Under the pieces are notes generated by a model. That model saw only the letters and a list, made by a program, of their open reading frames with translations. It did no database searches and was not told the origin of the DNA. From NCBI RefSeq assembly GCF_030936135.1, contig NC_082616.1, positions 12,459,001 to 12,523,000 of the forward strand: a stretch of DNA of 64,000 bases. Reading direction: 5' to 3'. The stretch's first letter is position 1, and every line of letters starts with the position of its first letter. A program made the position numbers and the translations under genes. Positions 45,801-59,645 of this stretch are shown here, piece by piece. Source of the DNA: Gavia stellata. Lineage: Eukaryota > Chordata > Aves > Gaviiformes > Gaviidae.

Positions 45801-48664
45801 AGGGGGGGAAAAAAAAAAAATTACCTTCTCTTCACTGTCCGGGAAACTGAGCAAAGGCTAAAAGCGGGCACTGTGAGCAGCAGCCTACCTTGCACAGCCC
45901 TTCCTCCTCCTCCTCCTCATCCCATGGGCACAGCAGCTAAACCCCGCAGACGGCAGTTCACCCCACAAAGCCGCGGGGTCGATGCACTCACCGTCCTGTA
46001 GCATTTGTTTCACACATCCCGAATTAAATATTGCCGGCTCCTAGAGCTGATTTGCCAGGTTTGCCCGTATTCTCCCTCCCCGCTGCCTGGCCGCAGCGAT
46101 GCGCCGTGGCCTGGGCACGAAGCTCTCAGGGGCAGCAGGATTTTTCTCAAGGCTTCGTCTCAGCCAGGAGCTCTCCATCGGGTTGTTTGGTGCAGCTCCA
46201 ACGCCAAAACCATGGCATGGCTGGAAGGATGAGCTGCAGGTGATGGGAGGGAAAGCCAAACCCTCTGATGGGCAGAAGGACCATCTGCTCCTCCCATCCC
46301 CTTTGCTCCGAGGGACATGCTGTACGCCGTGGTCCTTGGCCAGATAAAGATGGGGCTGGTGGTACAGCCGTGGTCCTTGTCCCTGCCCTGGAAAAGAGGG
46401 GAAGCCTGTGACGTGGGGGACGATGCAGTTTCGCAGGAACGACTTCAAATGAGACTGGCAACAGCTGGAGCCCAGTAGTAGAAGACGAGCCTGCGTAAGA
46501 CACTTTCCCACCCTTCTTGGTGAAGCCAGCGTTTGCCCTGGGCTGATACTGGCTTTTTGCCCTGCTCCCTTAATAAAAGCACCCACAGATAGCGATGGGC
46601 GCTGCACAGCTTTGGTACCGACCAGGGTCACGCTTGGGCATGAATTATTTTGGAACAGAAGCGATTGCTCACTTCCCCTTGTCTCCCTGACTCTACAGGG
46701 CTGGCAAGAAATGATAAAAATAAACGAAAAAATAGTTATTTATGTCCCTATAAATTGTTTTCATTTAAGTCTTTCTCCAGGGGGAAAAAAGCCCTTTGAA
46801 CAAAATGGGTCTTTTTTTTGCAGGGGCGTGCGTTTGAGTAGAAATGCTTTGAGATGTAAAAGATGGTTTTCTAGCTGTGTTTTTTTGACAGATAAGAGAA
46901 AATTACTAGTCCTGTTTGGCTGGAAAAAATTTCATTTCAGGGAAAAGCCAAAATATTTTTGATCTCTCTGTTTTGGGTTTGAAGGGGGGTTCTGTTAGTT
47001 CGCTTTGAAAGAGGGAAAAAACCTCCTAGCTTGTTTCTTTTCAAATTTTTCCTGGAAAACAGACACAACATTTTGCAGTAAGCTCTTATAAAAAATATGT
47101 TCCTGGCACTGGCCTGCAGCTGTGAGGGCATATGGAGTGGAAGAAGAGCTGCTGAATAACATGATAGCGTTTTCACAGCCACTTCTTCAAACCAGGACCT
47201 CACTTTCAATTGTGCCCTGAAACTTTCCATCTCCTCCTGGCCCCTCTTCGCCTCTGCCTCAGTTTTCAATCCTGCCAGGCAGAACCCAGCCTTAAAGCTG
47301 CTTTCGCTGGAAAATGTTGGGATATGATAAACGCATTTGAAATCAGATGTTGTGTGAGACTGGTTACATCAGGTCAGATAAAAGATGCTTAGCACCCTGT
47401 CCCCAGAAACGGGCATAAAAAGACCCTTTCTTGCTCTATAACCCCCCCCCCCCCAAGCAAGCTCCAGAATAGGGGGACTTGCTGATTTTTTTGCATAACA
47501 CACCAATGGGTTTAACCTAGATAAATTTGTCTAATCCTACAAGGACCGGGGTGGGGGGAGCTGGGAGATGAAAGCAGACCCGACAAGGAGTTGACTGGGA
47601 CTTGCGATAATTCCATCGTGCAGGAAGCCAGACATCTTCCAGGGAGCCTGCACGGACCTGGCAGCTCCTCCTTTCTGTTGAACCCGTGCCCATGGTATCA
47701 GCTCCTAAAGATTTTACATAAGAAATGAAACGTGTTGTATGTCAGGTGAATGCTGCTGCTGCTTTCTGGTCGTTTTCCTGGAGCAGCGGGAAGGAGAGGC
47801 GAGCGTTGGAACGGGAACATCTGCATCGCCAGCTGCCATCGTCGGGATGGGGACCACGGACCGCAAACAAAGAGCAGCTCCTTTCTGGAATTCCCCCTCT
47901 AAATCAAACACCGCTCCTGTAGGGAAAACGCACAGGTTATTTGAGTTATTGTGTGTTATTGGACATTCGCAATGCCAGAAGGAGCAGCAGTGTAGCCATT
48001 TGCCGTTCCCAAATCTAACCTGAGCAGCCCTGCTCTCCATGTTAAGATTTACTTGCGTGGTACGTACGGTCCTGTCTTCTGGCACAAACCTTATTTCCCT
48101 CCGCGCTCCCTCTGCCTTTGTTCAATCCTCCTCCAACAAGGATTTAGGGGGGTTAGCAGCGCCCCAGCCTCGCCGTCGGGGCAGGCAGCTGCTGGCTGGG
48201 GCTGGGCAGAGCGAGCCCCCGGCCCCCATGATGTGCACCGAGCGCCAAATCCTGCCCTCTCCTCCCCACCCCGAGGAATTTGGCATTGCCATCGCAGAGC
48301 GGGATTCCCCCTCGGCCCGGGACTGGGCGAGCGAGATCCTCGTGGACAGCTGGGCCAGTAATACGGATAAAATGTGAGTGAAACAATGCAAGAGGAAAAT
48401 GTAAGTACAATTTGTAAAGGCTGCACACAAACAATGCTTCCTGCTATTAATTCAAACACATCAATAGCCGAGTGCTTTCAGGGCGCAGTATCTATTCTGT
48501 TTTCCATTTATATTCTAGAATTGTGGTAGATGTCAGGAGAATTTAATACACATGATGTAGGCATATGAATAAGCTGGATCCTTTTCTGGGAACAAGTATT
48601 CATAAGTCTCCATGTGGTTCCACATCTACAAAGACATGGGTATTTATTTCATGAGATCTGGACT

Positions 48665-48835
48665 CCATTTCAGGCAAGAAAAATCCCACTAAAGCCAATG
48701 GGGAATCTTTCTGTTCACGTCAATGGATCTCAGAGCCCTGATTCAGGAATGCACTTAAAACACATGCTTAACTTTAAAGCCAGGCTTAAGTCTCACTGAA
48801 GTCCATTAGATGTAAGCGTATGCTTTCGCTGAAAG
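48665..48835. repeat. Ancient interspersed repeat (sauropsid, MITE-like), degenerate
   Basis: Contains GCCAATGGGGAATCTTT, CACGTCAATGGATCTCAGAG, CCTGATTCAGGAATGCACTT, ACATGCTTAACTTTAAAG and CACTGAAGTCCATTAGATG. I recognise this word order (CCACTGAAGTCAATGGG, CTGATTCAGCAAAGCACTTA, CATGCTTAACTTTAAG) from an old dispersed family in birds, crocodilians and turtles with repeated internal GTCAATGG blocks. I cannot name the family from sequence alone. It is diverged and partial. Confidence 0.5.
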
Positions 48836-50019
48836 ATGAGGAATTTAAACAAGCATTTATGCTCTTACCTGAATCAGAGCTTGGCTCGCGCTCACAGCAG
48901 AATGAAGCTGAGGCTTGTAAAAGAAATACTACAGAAATAGCACACATTTGAAGTTTTATGGGTCCAGGTTGTCGGTCTGAGTTACCCGGCCAGCGTGGGG
49001 GAAAAGGCTCTTTCGCAGACGAAGGCAGGGCTTGACACGCGTTTGCATCTGCTCCCATCTCCCTGGATCGTCTGGGCGAACACCGCCGAGTTGCACGGCC
49101 AGCAGTGGGTCTCCCCGTGCGCTTCCCAGCAGCCCAGCTGGGTTTTGGGGAGGCTGCTCTGCCCTTCCCCTCTCGGCCGTGCCCTGAGCCAGCCAGGCTG
49201 GGTGGATGGGTGATTTGCAGCACTCCCCCCACAGCCCCAGGCTGCCCCGCTCTTGCCCTCAGGGTTTGTCCATGCTTTTCCATCGGAGAAAGGCAATTTG
49301 TCTAAACGGGTGCACTCCCCCACAAAATGACGCGGGGTTTTTGGGAAAAAGGCCCTGCTGACCCACGGCTGAGCGTGGGCTCCCAGTCTGCCGGGGGCTC
49401 ACGCCTCCCCCCTGCGTGGCCGAGCGCACACCCCCCGCTAGTGCCGGTGCTGGCCCACCACTCTGGGGAGAAAGACACCTCTGTCTTCCCCCAACAAGCA
49501 CTCAGCTGTCCCACGTTGACTCCTTGACCGCGTGAAAGCGCCAGTTCCTCCCCAAAATCCTTCCTCCAAAGCAGCCTGGCTTTGCTCCGGGGGCTGGAGG
49601 AAGCCCCAGCAGGTGCCGCAGCCCCCCCAGGGTAACGGTCTGCACCAGGTTATTGCCCCCCATGCACACAATGTCATTTCGGGTGAGCAAACGCAAGTCG
49701 AACAGGAGCCCAATGGCTTTGCACCCCCCTTGGGTACAAGCCGCTGCCAGCCAGGTTGCAGAGAAAGGGCGCGTTATCGCTAGCAAATAACGTCTGCAGA
49801 TTAAAAAAATGAGTCTCCAGCTCGGTCAGGGAGAGGAGGGGATTCTCTGGGCTGGCTGCAGGGTGGGACAGAGGGACTGGGAGAGCACGGGAGCAGGAAT
49901 ACCTCCGGAGAGATGGACATCACCTTGCCCACTTCTGCCATGTATTTATTTTCCCCCTCCCAAGCCCTCACTCTGGCTTTTAGCAACCCGCAGCTGAATG
50001 AGTGACCTGCCCTGGGCTC

Positions 50020-50360
50020 CAGGATTCAACATCTGCAGTGATTAATTTCCTCAGGATTAAGTTCCTCTGATTTAAAACAACAGATAATGGCTAATAAGGG
50101 GAAACATCCCTATCATAAACACTGCTTTGGCATTTACCATTTGAAATAATTTATATTCTCTGGTCTAGTGGGTTTGTATCACCAGGCTTAATGACTGTTT
50201 CTGTTTAATTTTCAGATGCTTAATTGCAGTAGAACACTTCAACACCATTAAATTAAAACAAGCTACCAGCTTTTCCTTGCCTATGCTGCTGGCCTGGCTC
50301 CAAGTGACATTTAAAGCGATCTCAGATGTTTTATTCCTGCCACACAGGCTGCTCGCTTAC
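50020..50360. other. Candidate conserved element
   Basis: CAGTGATTAATTTCCTCAGG, then GGATTAAG and GCTTAATTGCAG: several GATTA and TAATT cores in unique low-CpG DNA. No frames and no repeat family. Judged by character only. Confidence 0.27.
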
Positions 50361-53300
50361 CAAAAAAAAGCGTGTGCGCACATCAGGGCAGGGGGGTGCA
50401 TAAAGCCACCAACATGGGAGCATTAAAAACAACTTCCAGGCAGAAGAGAATTGGGATGAGGCTTGGTAGCCACAACTGCTTTCCCTTCTCCAGAGCAGAT
50501 CTGCGGTACCCGGCCGTGCCGATGGCCGAGCTGCCGCCGGCTGAAGGGTTTGGGGGCACAGAAGGACCCCAAAATAGGAGCAGACCCCGCAGAGGAGCCA
50601 TCAGCGCCCAGCCTTGGCAGACCCCCCTCTTCAGCCTAACACGAGCTCTGCTGGGGCTTCACTGGTAAAGCTCCCGTTAAGGGGCTTTATCTCGGGCAAT
50701 TTCACATCTTTGAGCAAATTTTCCAATGTGGAAGTACTTTGGGTTTCAGGTACCTATTAAAAAGGAGTAAGAGGAAATAGAGTTCCTCTATAAGTTAATA
50801 TTCTTCGGTAATGGATGTTTAGAGTTAGTATGTGTCTTTACAACATCATTCATAGGGGTATTGTTTGCTTCTGACAGTTTTTCTTTCAAGATTAATGTGC
50901 TTATGAAAACCTTGTGCACTGCTCTATGAGGCAAGCTTGAAATCCATCAGCAATACCATCGCCATGACACAATGCTGGGAGAGCAAAGCAAATGACAAAC
51001 AGAATCTGGTTTTTCAGAGACCAGTGTGTGTTGAAGAGAAATGATCTGAGGCGAAATTTGGCCTCTCTCCAGCCGCCCTTCCTGTTCTGCTGTTGGCACT
51101 ACCAGAGAAGAGGGAGAGAGTAAAAATACATGCGAGGGAGTGAAAGAAAACAAAATTAATTGGGGGGAAAAAATAACTCAAACCTGCTAGTGTATGGTCT
51201 CTTTTTAACAAACAAGCATATGGAAAATTCATATAAAGTTTAAAGACTATTTCAGGCAAACATGCTTGTTATACATATAAATAATTTCATCAGAGATCAG
51301 CGGAAACAATGCAATTAGAGGCGAGTTGCATTTAGCGTGTTGGGATTGCATCCAGTTGACGTGCATCCTCGTGAAAATTCAAACATCATGGACCAGACCC
51401 TGAGCTACTCTCAACTGCCAAAGCTGTGTTGATTTTTTTTTATGAGCTTTTTAATGTTTGCTCGCCCGACCCTGATTAGACGAGACAAGGGTCTGGCCTC
51501 ACTGCTGCAGGAGACAAGCCGGCGTGCAGCACGAACAGGCTGGGTTAAGTGTTACATGCTGTAGCGGGAGGCAGGGGAGCCGAGAGCCTCGCAGGAGGTA
51601 CGAAACCATCGCTGGTAGGTGATGGTGGGACTCAGCCTGCACCAGCAGCAAGCCGCAGCAGGAGGGGGTGCTGGTGTGCTGCCCTGGGGGGCAATGCCCT
51701 TCCAGCACCCCCCCAAACCATTCAGAGGCTTTGCAGAAAATTGGGTGAAAATGGGTGACATTTGGGGAAAAAAGAAAGTTAAATGTTGCTCTTACTTGGG
51801 CAAAGGTGGCCTTGTATTCACGCCTGCGTCCTGGCCATCTGTAGGAAGGAGAAGACTGTCCAAGTCCCAGACAACCGGGGGGGCTACAGGAAGGCAGCAC
51901 GCTCCACTTGCCCTGCTCAGGGCTAGGAGAGACCGAAAAAGCCTTAAAACAACATTAGTGCCAGGTTACCTGATCCCAGCGCTGGGATGAACGTTAGAAG
52001 AGCCTGGATTCAGCCTCTCGCTCTCCCGTTTTGATCATTATCTCAAGAGGAGACACAACGCCCAATTTTTCTTTCTATTACAGCTATCTGAAAAAGAACA
52101 CTTGAAATTAATTTCATTCTCCCAAGTTCTTTAGCAGAGCAGCAAGCAAACACAGGAGGCACAGGACTAGGTCTGTGCAGCTCCTCACCATGAATCATCT
52201 TTCCTGATGAAAACATGTGATGCTGTATTTAATAAAGCCTCTAATAAACCTGAAAGTGATTCATTTTCCTCAGAAAGCCCAACAGCTGAAATCACTTGGG
52301 ATCACCTTCCCATCTCCTCCAGGAGCATGAGCAGCTCTTTCAGCTTTCCGAGGGAAGACGACTGGCAGGGGACATCCATCCATCCCTTTGATCCCTATTG
52401 CTCGGTGCCCACCCACACACTTTGCCATCCACTGGCAAACATCGACAGCAGCCTCAGAAATACTAATTTTCTACCAGTGAGATGCAGGGGCTGGGGGAGA
52501 CCCCGAGCTGTGCCCCCACTCCGAGAAAGGGGCTCCCCTGAGCAGCCATGAGGACACGGGAAAAGTCCCCAGAATTGCTTATTACTCTGTCTATAGTAAT
52601 TTTCAGACCAGGCTCAGACAACCTCCCGGCTGTGGGTGCCATCCACAGCCCTACCGAGGAGGAGGCTCCGTGCCGAAGACCTTGCCCTGGACCGCAAAAG
52701 AGGGGAGATGAGCAGAGACCCAGAAGCCCAGGAAGGGTGAGCAAGTGCCCTAGGATCATTTAATAGAGAAAAAAAAGACAGATAGAAAACAGGGAAAACT
52801 CCCTTTCCACCAGCCTACTTTATTTCCCCATGGTCAGCTGCTACTGCTTTGCACAGCACCAACACCATTGTCTCTTATTTAGGATGCTTGAATCCCCAGA
52901 TACAATTTGGTGAAGCCACAATGCCCATTTTCCTGGACTGCTTTCCAGGGTGGATCAGTTGCGTGAGGGCTCTGGTTTCTGCTCTTCATCAACTGCTCCG
53001 TCACTTCTCGCTGTCACCGTCATCGCTTCTAGGATGGATGTTTGCAAAGCTGGACTGGCGCAGGCAGGGGGAGCACGAGGAGACGAGAGCCACCGCGTCC
53101 ACGCCTCCAGCTTCTGCTAAAAAATAACAGCAAGCAAATGTGGATTTGGTAGGAAGGGGTCTCCTGAAGGGGATATCTTTCACCTCTTTGTGACTTCTTC
53201 CACAAATACGTCGTCCTTCAACACCTTTTTGTTGACAAAATCTCTGTCAATATAGCCTGAACTTCAAACTTGATACCATCTCCATCTCAAGAGGAACCGG

Positions 53301-56300
53301 TTGCACCAGAAGTGCTGTTGTAAGAGATGTCTGTCTGGAAACCCAGCCTCCTGCCCCCAGTCCCGACAGTGGGGCTTGGCGTGGGGTTCGCTTTGCGGAA
53401 GGGCATTTCTTGCTGCGTACGTGTGCAAATTCAGCCAGCCTGGCTGCAGCGTGGCCAAGGTTCTCAGGAGTGGCAGGTGGTGTTGAGCCGCTCCATGAGG
53501 GTATTTCTAACATGAAACACCTTTAAAGTACCCTGTTTCTTTGATACAGCAGAGCACAGAGAATAAGCCCATGGCTTTTGAAGATCCTATTGCCATGGAG
53601 GTGCTTTGTAGGGCGCTGGAATGGATGCTCAACCTGCTGACAGCACCTGTAGCCTTCATTTCAAAAAGCAAAAGCCAGCAGCAAGTTCAGATGCATCCGT
53701 GTAAAGGAGGTAGCAGTAAGCTTATCCAGGGAAAAGCAGCCTTCAGTACACCAAACACATTGTGATGCACTAAAAAACAAGGCTCTAACATGCTGCTTGA
53801 GACCATTCTGGAATAAAAATACCTATACGCTGCAGCACCTTCATTTGTTGGACAGATCTGGGTAGTTTTAAGGGAGCCACAACCCCAACTGTACCTACAG
53901 GAGCTTGGAAAGTCACAGCCGGTAACAGCTATGTGCCAGACATCCGAAGTCTTGCACTGGCCTCAGTGCACGCCATGGCCACACACCTATGGAGAAGGGC
54001 TCTTGCCCAGCAAAGCACATCTCCGTGCTGGATCCCAGCCCATTTAGCCCAGTGGGACAGGGGAAACCTCCCCAACCACCTAGTGACAAGGTCAAAGTGG
54101 AGTAGCCATAACCTGGTGCCCAAAGCCAAGAAGGCATTTTATGAGCTATCAGACCCCAGGTTTCCCATCAAGATTCACCCAGGAAGCATCTCCAAGGGGC
54201 CACAGGTGCTGCTTTCATCCTGCTCTCTCCCTGCCTGCGTTTTGTCGCACGTGATCTCAGAGGCAGAGCACAGACTGGAGGCAGCCACGCATCCGGCACC
54301 AGCTCACAGTGGCTGGACACCGCAGCGAGCCCTCGAGGGACGGGAGCAACACCAAGGGCAAGTCCACGTGAGCAGAAAAAGTGTTGTTCATTTCTTTAAA
54401 CCCTCACTCACTCAAAAAGTCACTGAAAAAAGTATATATATTTACATTAAAGCTTTTTTCTTTTTGGCAATGTTACTGGATTTAAGGGGAAATTAAAAAG
54501 CCGAGATGGAGGTACCTTTATCTTATCAGCCATCATTTTTAGAAATGCAAAGGTCTGAAATTTGAAAATTGAGATAAAGTTCAGCAGGGTTTCTTTGGCA
54601 AAACTTAGAAACTTTTATGATTGTCAGCACTCCCCCCTCTCCCTCCATGTGCATTTTCAGCAAAGCTTAAAGTTTTTAAGATAAGGGGGAAAAGTAATTT
54701 TTCTCAAAAAATAATTTCTCAGTTGAAAAAAGCTTGGGACTGAGTGGGTTTTTTTGTTTGGGAGAGAGTCTTTGGAACTTTACCAGCTTACCAGCTCTGC
54801 GAGCCAGCTTGTCTCTCCACACACGCCTCCAGAGCAGGTCAGGGCACGCCGAGCCGCTTGTCAGAGTCGACCGGAAAGTCTTCTGAACTGGAAAGAGAGG
54901 GAAAAAAACAGAAAAAAGGAAGAAGCGGGCTGCTGCCCTGGCCTAGGGCTTGCTCAGCCCAGGCTGGGCCGGCCGCGGCTCCCTCTCCTGCCGCTCCCTG
55001 AGAGGTGCCGGGCAGGTGCTGGGTACCAGGGGATGCTCTTAGCTGGCATTTGGGAGCAGGAAAACTTTCTTTGGGGGGGACAACAAGCAGAGCTCACCCC
55101 AAGGTGTGTGCAGACACAATTGCTATTTCCTGCTCGTAATCTGCTCACGTCCCCCCTCAAAACTCTGTTTTTGCAAGCCGGTGCAACAAGATCACCTGGA
55201 CTGGATGCGGCAGGGCAGCCAGGGCCTTCTCCAGTGCCTCCTGATGACCCCGAGAAGTGATGGGCGGCACGGCTCTTGTCCAGCACGTACTCCCTGCCAT
55301 GGTCTTTCTGTGGCGATTCCGAGAAAGTGTTAAAAACCACAGGAAATGAGAGGTCCAAGCCCCAGCTAACATACCTTATTATACACCTGCGTACTTGCCA
55401 ACACACACAGAAGTGCTACGTATCAAATATTTGCCCAGGGAATCTGATTCAGTTCATCTGCAAAGAGGAACTGAAATAAATGAGAGGGGCTCACGTGTGC
55501 AGTCGATACGAACCGCAATCAACGCCTGCACCGAAACGAACGCAGCTCTGCTGATTTACTTCTACGAGGCCCAAGCGCAGCACCCAGCAAAATCAAACCT
55601 GGCTGCTTTGCCCTGCTCCACACGCAGCCTCTTCAGCCCCGTCAATGTCCCCTCCCAGGGAGAAATTTACAGCTGCCGAGACCATTATCTTGGAGCAAGG
55701 GATGGGGTCAGGTACTAAAGCACGAGCCCTCTAGACCATGGGCAAAGCATTTGTCCAGCAGGTCGGAGACTGCCCCAGACCCTAAATCTCCTTCCCAGCG
55801 AGCAGCAGCCTCAGCCCACGGTGGCCTGGCCGATGCTCGCATGTCAAGGGCTGCGTAAAGCCCAGAGCTCCTGGAGCGTGCAGAGCTGCCTGGCTACAGG
55901 GTCAACCTCCCTACACGGTGCCTCTACCCTCTCCCTGCACACCCCCCCGTACAACACAGCTCTCCGGGACGGGAGCTGGCTGCGGGTTTGAACAAGGGAT
56001 GCCACGCTGAAATGGAGAGATCGCTGTCACAAGCCACCACCCCCTTCACCACTCCAAAAAGCGCTCCTGACCTCTCCCGCTGAGCCCGGGTGGCATCCGC
56101 ATACCCAGGAGAAAAGCTCGCGGGCAGAAGATGAAGCCAAGAAGAGAAATGATGGGCATCAAGAGAGCTCCTTGCATCACGGAGGGGAGCCGAGACAAAC
56201 ACAGCTACACGTGACGGGCGGGGAAAAAACACAGGAGAGGGACGCGGAGGTCTCCGTGGAGCACGGGGTGGGGGAGGCGGGTGTCCCCGCGGGACCTGGC

Positions 56301-57479
56301 CCCACGAGGGTGCTTGGCCCACCAGTGATGCCGCAGCAGCGCCGTGCAGCTTCGCGGCGTGCCGGGAGATGGCAATCTTCATCTTCCCTCTCCGGCCGCC
56401 CGCGAAGGGCGCTGCAGGCCTGCTGCCGAAACACGGGGAATAAAGCTATTAAACTCAACAGCCCCGCAGATAAGTCCTGCGCAGGGAAACACCTCTTAAA
56501 CATTTTTAAATGAGCGGGGATTTATTTTTGTGTTTAAAGCAATAACATGTATTTGCCCTGCAGCGCATTATCTCCCTCTATATTCTCGAATAAACTACAG
56601 AAAATTAGAGTGTCTCTGTTATCTGTTTGCTATCTGTGGTAGGATTAGAGGCGTCGTGAACTAAGCTTTGAATCAACAATGTTTTATTGGTTCATGTCAC
56701 TAAAGGCTGGTTACGACCGAGCTAAATAAGACATCAAGCCTCCCTCCCTCCCGCCCGCAGCCCGGGCTGAAGCACTGCTCGCGCAGGCGGCCATGGCTCC
56801 TCTTTTTGGGGAGGGGAGAGGAGGAAGGGGATTGCACCACCATTTCCAGCATTCCCTCCCTTCCGCAGGGGCCGAAAGAGCCGACGGCGCTTCCCCTCCT
56901 GGGGAAGAAGGGGATGGCCACAGCGTGCTTGCAACTGCCACAGCCAGGCTGAAAAAGCTTTCCTTTAATCACTGCTTCTCTGTCACGTTTTCTAGAAACA
57001 GACTTAAATACAAGAAAAAAGCAACCTGGGAATCTGCACCCCGCCTTCCGGAGGTCCCCCATCACGCCAGGTCGCTCTCGCCTCCGGAAGGTGGAGGAGA
57101 GGGGTACGTTGCAGACACAACCACTCCGCAAGTAAACGCTCGAACCACAGCAAAACAGGAGCACAAAGGGGTGGGTTTCCTGACCTCTGGAGATCTTGGA
57201 CCATTGGCAGCCATCAGGACCCGGAGGGGGTCGGCCAAGGCCCAGGGAATCTCTCTCCCAGCAAAATGAGACTTACGGTGGTTGCAAATACATGTTACAT
57301 CTTCCTTACCTGGCTGGTAAGGGGAAAGGGGACACTTAGTCCCAAAAACCTGGTCCAAACATGTTGATGTTATTCTCCTTTCCTCCTTCCTACTCATTTT
57401 TTTTTTTCCTTTTAATTGTATAAATGCCATTCCATGACCCCATAAGCCATCTGGAGAAGAAAGTCAACTGAGTGGTGGC

Positions 57480-58140
57480 AATCATGCACAAGAACCGCAG
57501 TATTACTGTTTGGGTATTTGTGCTCGGTGCGTTGCACTCGATAGAGTAGTGAGTTTTACTTCACACTAAATAACCTTTGGTTCTGTGCATATAAGAAATG
57601 CAGCAGGGCTGTTTCCTCAATAAGATGTCCTTACTTAGTTTTTCTATTACTGTTATCAGAGAGGATCAAAACAGACAGATGCATTTACTGTTTTCCATCA
57701 AAAGATAATAAAAAGAAACAGTTTATAAAATCAGATTATATGAAAAATTGCCTAATGATTATAATTTCTAAACCCATTGCTGAATAATGATGTATTCAAG
57801 AGTTGTCATCGAATGATGAAAGAAACCTAATATGAAAGATTTTCTCTATGAAGAATGACTACAGATGAATTGCACAGAGATACAATCCTCTGATAAAGGA
57901 CAATAAGAGCCTCTAGAACACTTAATAATAGACTACTCAGGATGAATTGAGTATTGCAATAAAAGCCCATAAATTAAAAAGTTTCAAAATGATTTCTGAT
58001 AAAAGACATGCCAAGGTGAAATAAAAAAAATAATCCTTGAAATCAACAGATACACTGGCTACAGCACATTAGGTAATAGAAAATGCACTCTATAAACTCA
58101 AAATAATTGATTTTAAAGAGAAAGCTATCACACTCTATAC
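57480..58140. other. AT-rich candidate conserved element
   Basis: Long unique AT-rich stretch with CCTAATGATTATAATTTC, GCTGAATAATGATGTATTC and AGTTTATAAAATCAGATTA, and almost no CpG. No substantial open frame on either strand. Its texture resembles gene-desert conserved elements, but cross-species alignment is needed to say so. Confidence 0.28.
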
Positions 58141-58879
58141 ACAGCAAGCTTTTCCTTGTAAAAGTCTTTTATGTAAGTCAAATCAGGGTATCGACATACG
58201 TGCGCTGGCTGCCCGGGGGGGGTCGGCCACTCCTGTGGGTGGGAGTGGATGCATTCCTGCTGTGCTGCTGAGCCCCCGGCCCGAGCTGGGAGCTCTGGGT
58301 CCCTGCAAGGAAGAGCCCAAGGGTGAAGGTTAGCTCTGCAAGCCAGGAGGAAAGCGGGCTTTAGGCATCGGACAGTCCCTTCTCGGCCCAGGGTCCCCAA
58401 CGCAGCTCTAACCTACCCTCAAATCACTGAAACCCATCAGGCTTCCTTGGCTTTTAACATTAAAGAGCTTCCCAGCTCCCTAAAGCTTTCCAGCGTCATC
58501 TCAGGCAGCGGCGGGGCAGGTGGGCATGGCAGGGCTCCCGCGGCAGCGCCAGGATGCTCCCAGGTCATGGCGTGCCCCAGCGCCGGGGAAAAGCCAAGTG
58601 CAGCTGCACCCATGACCCCCCCACTGGCAATGGACCCTCCTGGCTGCGGTGGCCGGGGAAAGGCCAGCGCCAGGCAAGAAGGCAGAGCTGGGAGCCCACA
58701 CTCATCGGTCTCGGAGGCAAAGAAACCCAAAGAATGGGACTGAAGATGTACCCTTCCCTTGGGCACCTCCTGCCAGGCTGATGGGCTGACCCCAGCACAG
58801 CGGGTCTGGAGGCACCCGCCTGCAACCCAGCTCATGCACCATGCTTGGAGCTGGTGGGCCTGCCGGGAGGAGGGTAGAA

Positions 58880-59220
58880 AATGGTTTTACGATGTTAGAC
58901 GTGGTCTGTAATGCAGATGGCTGTACTTAAAATAGCCCTGCTCACTCGCTGTTGCACAGGGAACCAAAATGATTTATTACAAGCTGTGCCAGCATATATT
59001 ATTCATGTTGGAAGCAAGGAAAGGTCTTTGATATGTATCTGAAAAAGCTTCAAATCCATAAAAGAGATAAACTTGTATGAATAGTGTCACCCAGAGTATA
59101 GATGAAACTCTCAGACACATCTTCATATCACATAACGGAGTGTAGGACTACTATACTTATACAATCTGTGCATTAATTTCACTTAGAAGAGAAGTTCATT
59201 ACCATATCTCTACAGAGGGA
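58880..59220. other. Candidate conserved element
   Basis: Unique low-CpG sequence with ATGATTTATTACAAGC, ATATATTATTCATG and CCATAAAAGAGATAAAC. It is close to the homeodomain-site cluster at 59480-59645, and the two may form one regulatory unit. Confidence 0.25.
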
Positions 59221-59479
59221 GAGCTGACCCAGCCAGGGCTTTCCAGGCACATTATTAAGGCTTTGTTTGCTTTTGATGCACACCACAGCCCGTGTTGGTG
59301 TGCACACCCTGGCAGCCTTGCTTACTGCAAACTTCCCTTTCAAACCCGCCGGTTTTGGCTCAAAATGACATCAGTCCGCCCCAAATCCCACGTCATTTAG
59401 GCAGTGAGTGAGGGAATGACAGGATCTGTCAAGGACCCCCTTGCTCCAGACGGAGTAGTTATATCCCTGCAGGTCTCCT

Positions 59480-59645
59480 GCCAGCACTGGGATTAGACTG
59501 TGACTAATTACGGCTTTATTTCCTTTAATAAAGAGACACCCAAGTGTTCGGCACAATTGTGGCAGAAAACAATAATCATAAAGTCTCCCACTAAATGTCT
59601 GCAATTAGAGCATTCACTATTAATTGCGCTAATTAACCTCGCGCA
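59480..59645. promoter_or_regulatory. Candidate enhancer: cluster of homeodomain-type sites
   Basis: Within 150 bp there are GGGATTAG (59489-59496), TAATTA (59505-59510), CAATTAG (59602-59608), TAATTG (59621-59626) and TAATTA (59630-59635). CCAAGTG, an NKX2/NKX3-type core, lies at about 59540. The block has few CpGs, is not repetitive and lacks open frames. It resembles conserved non-coding elements of developmental loci. Conservation and activity are untested. Confidence 0.35.
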
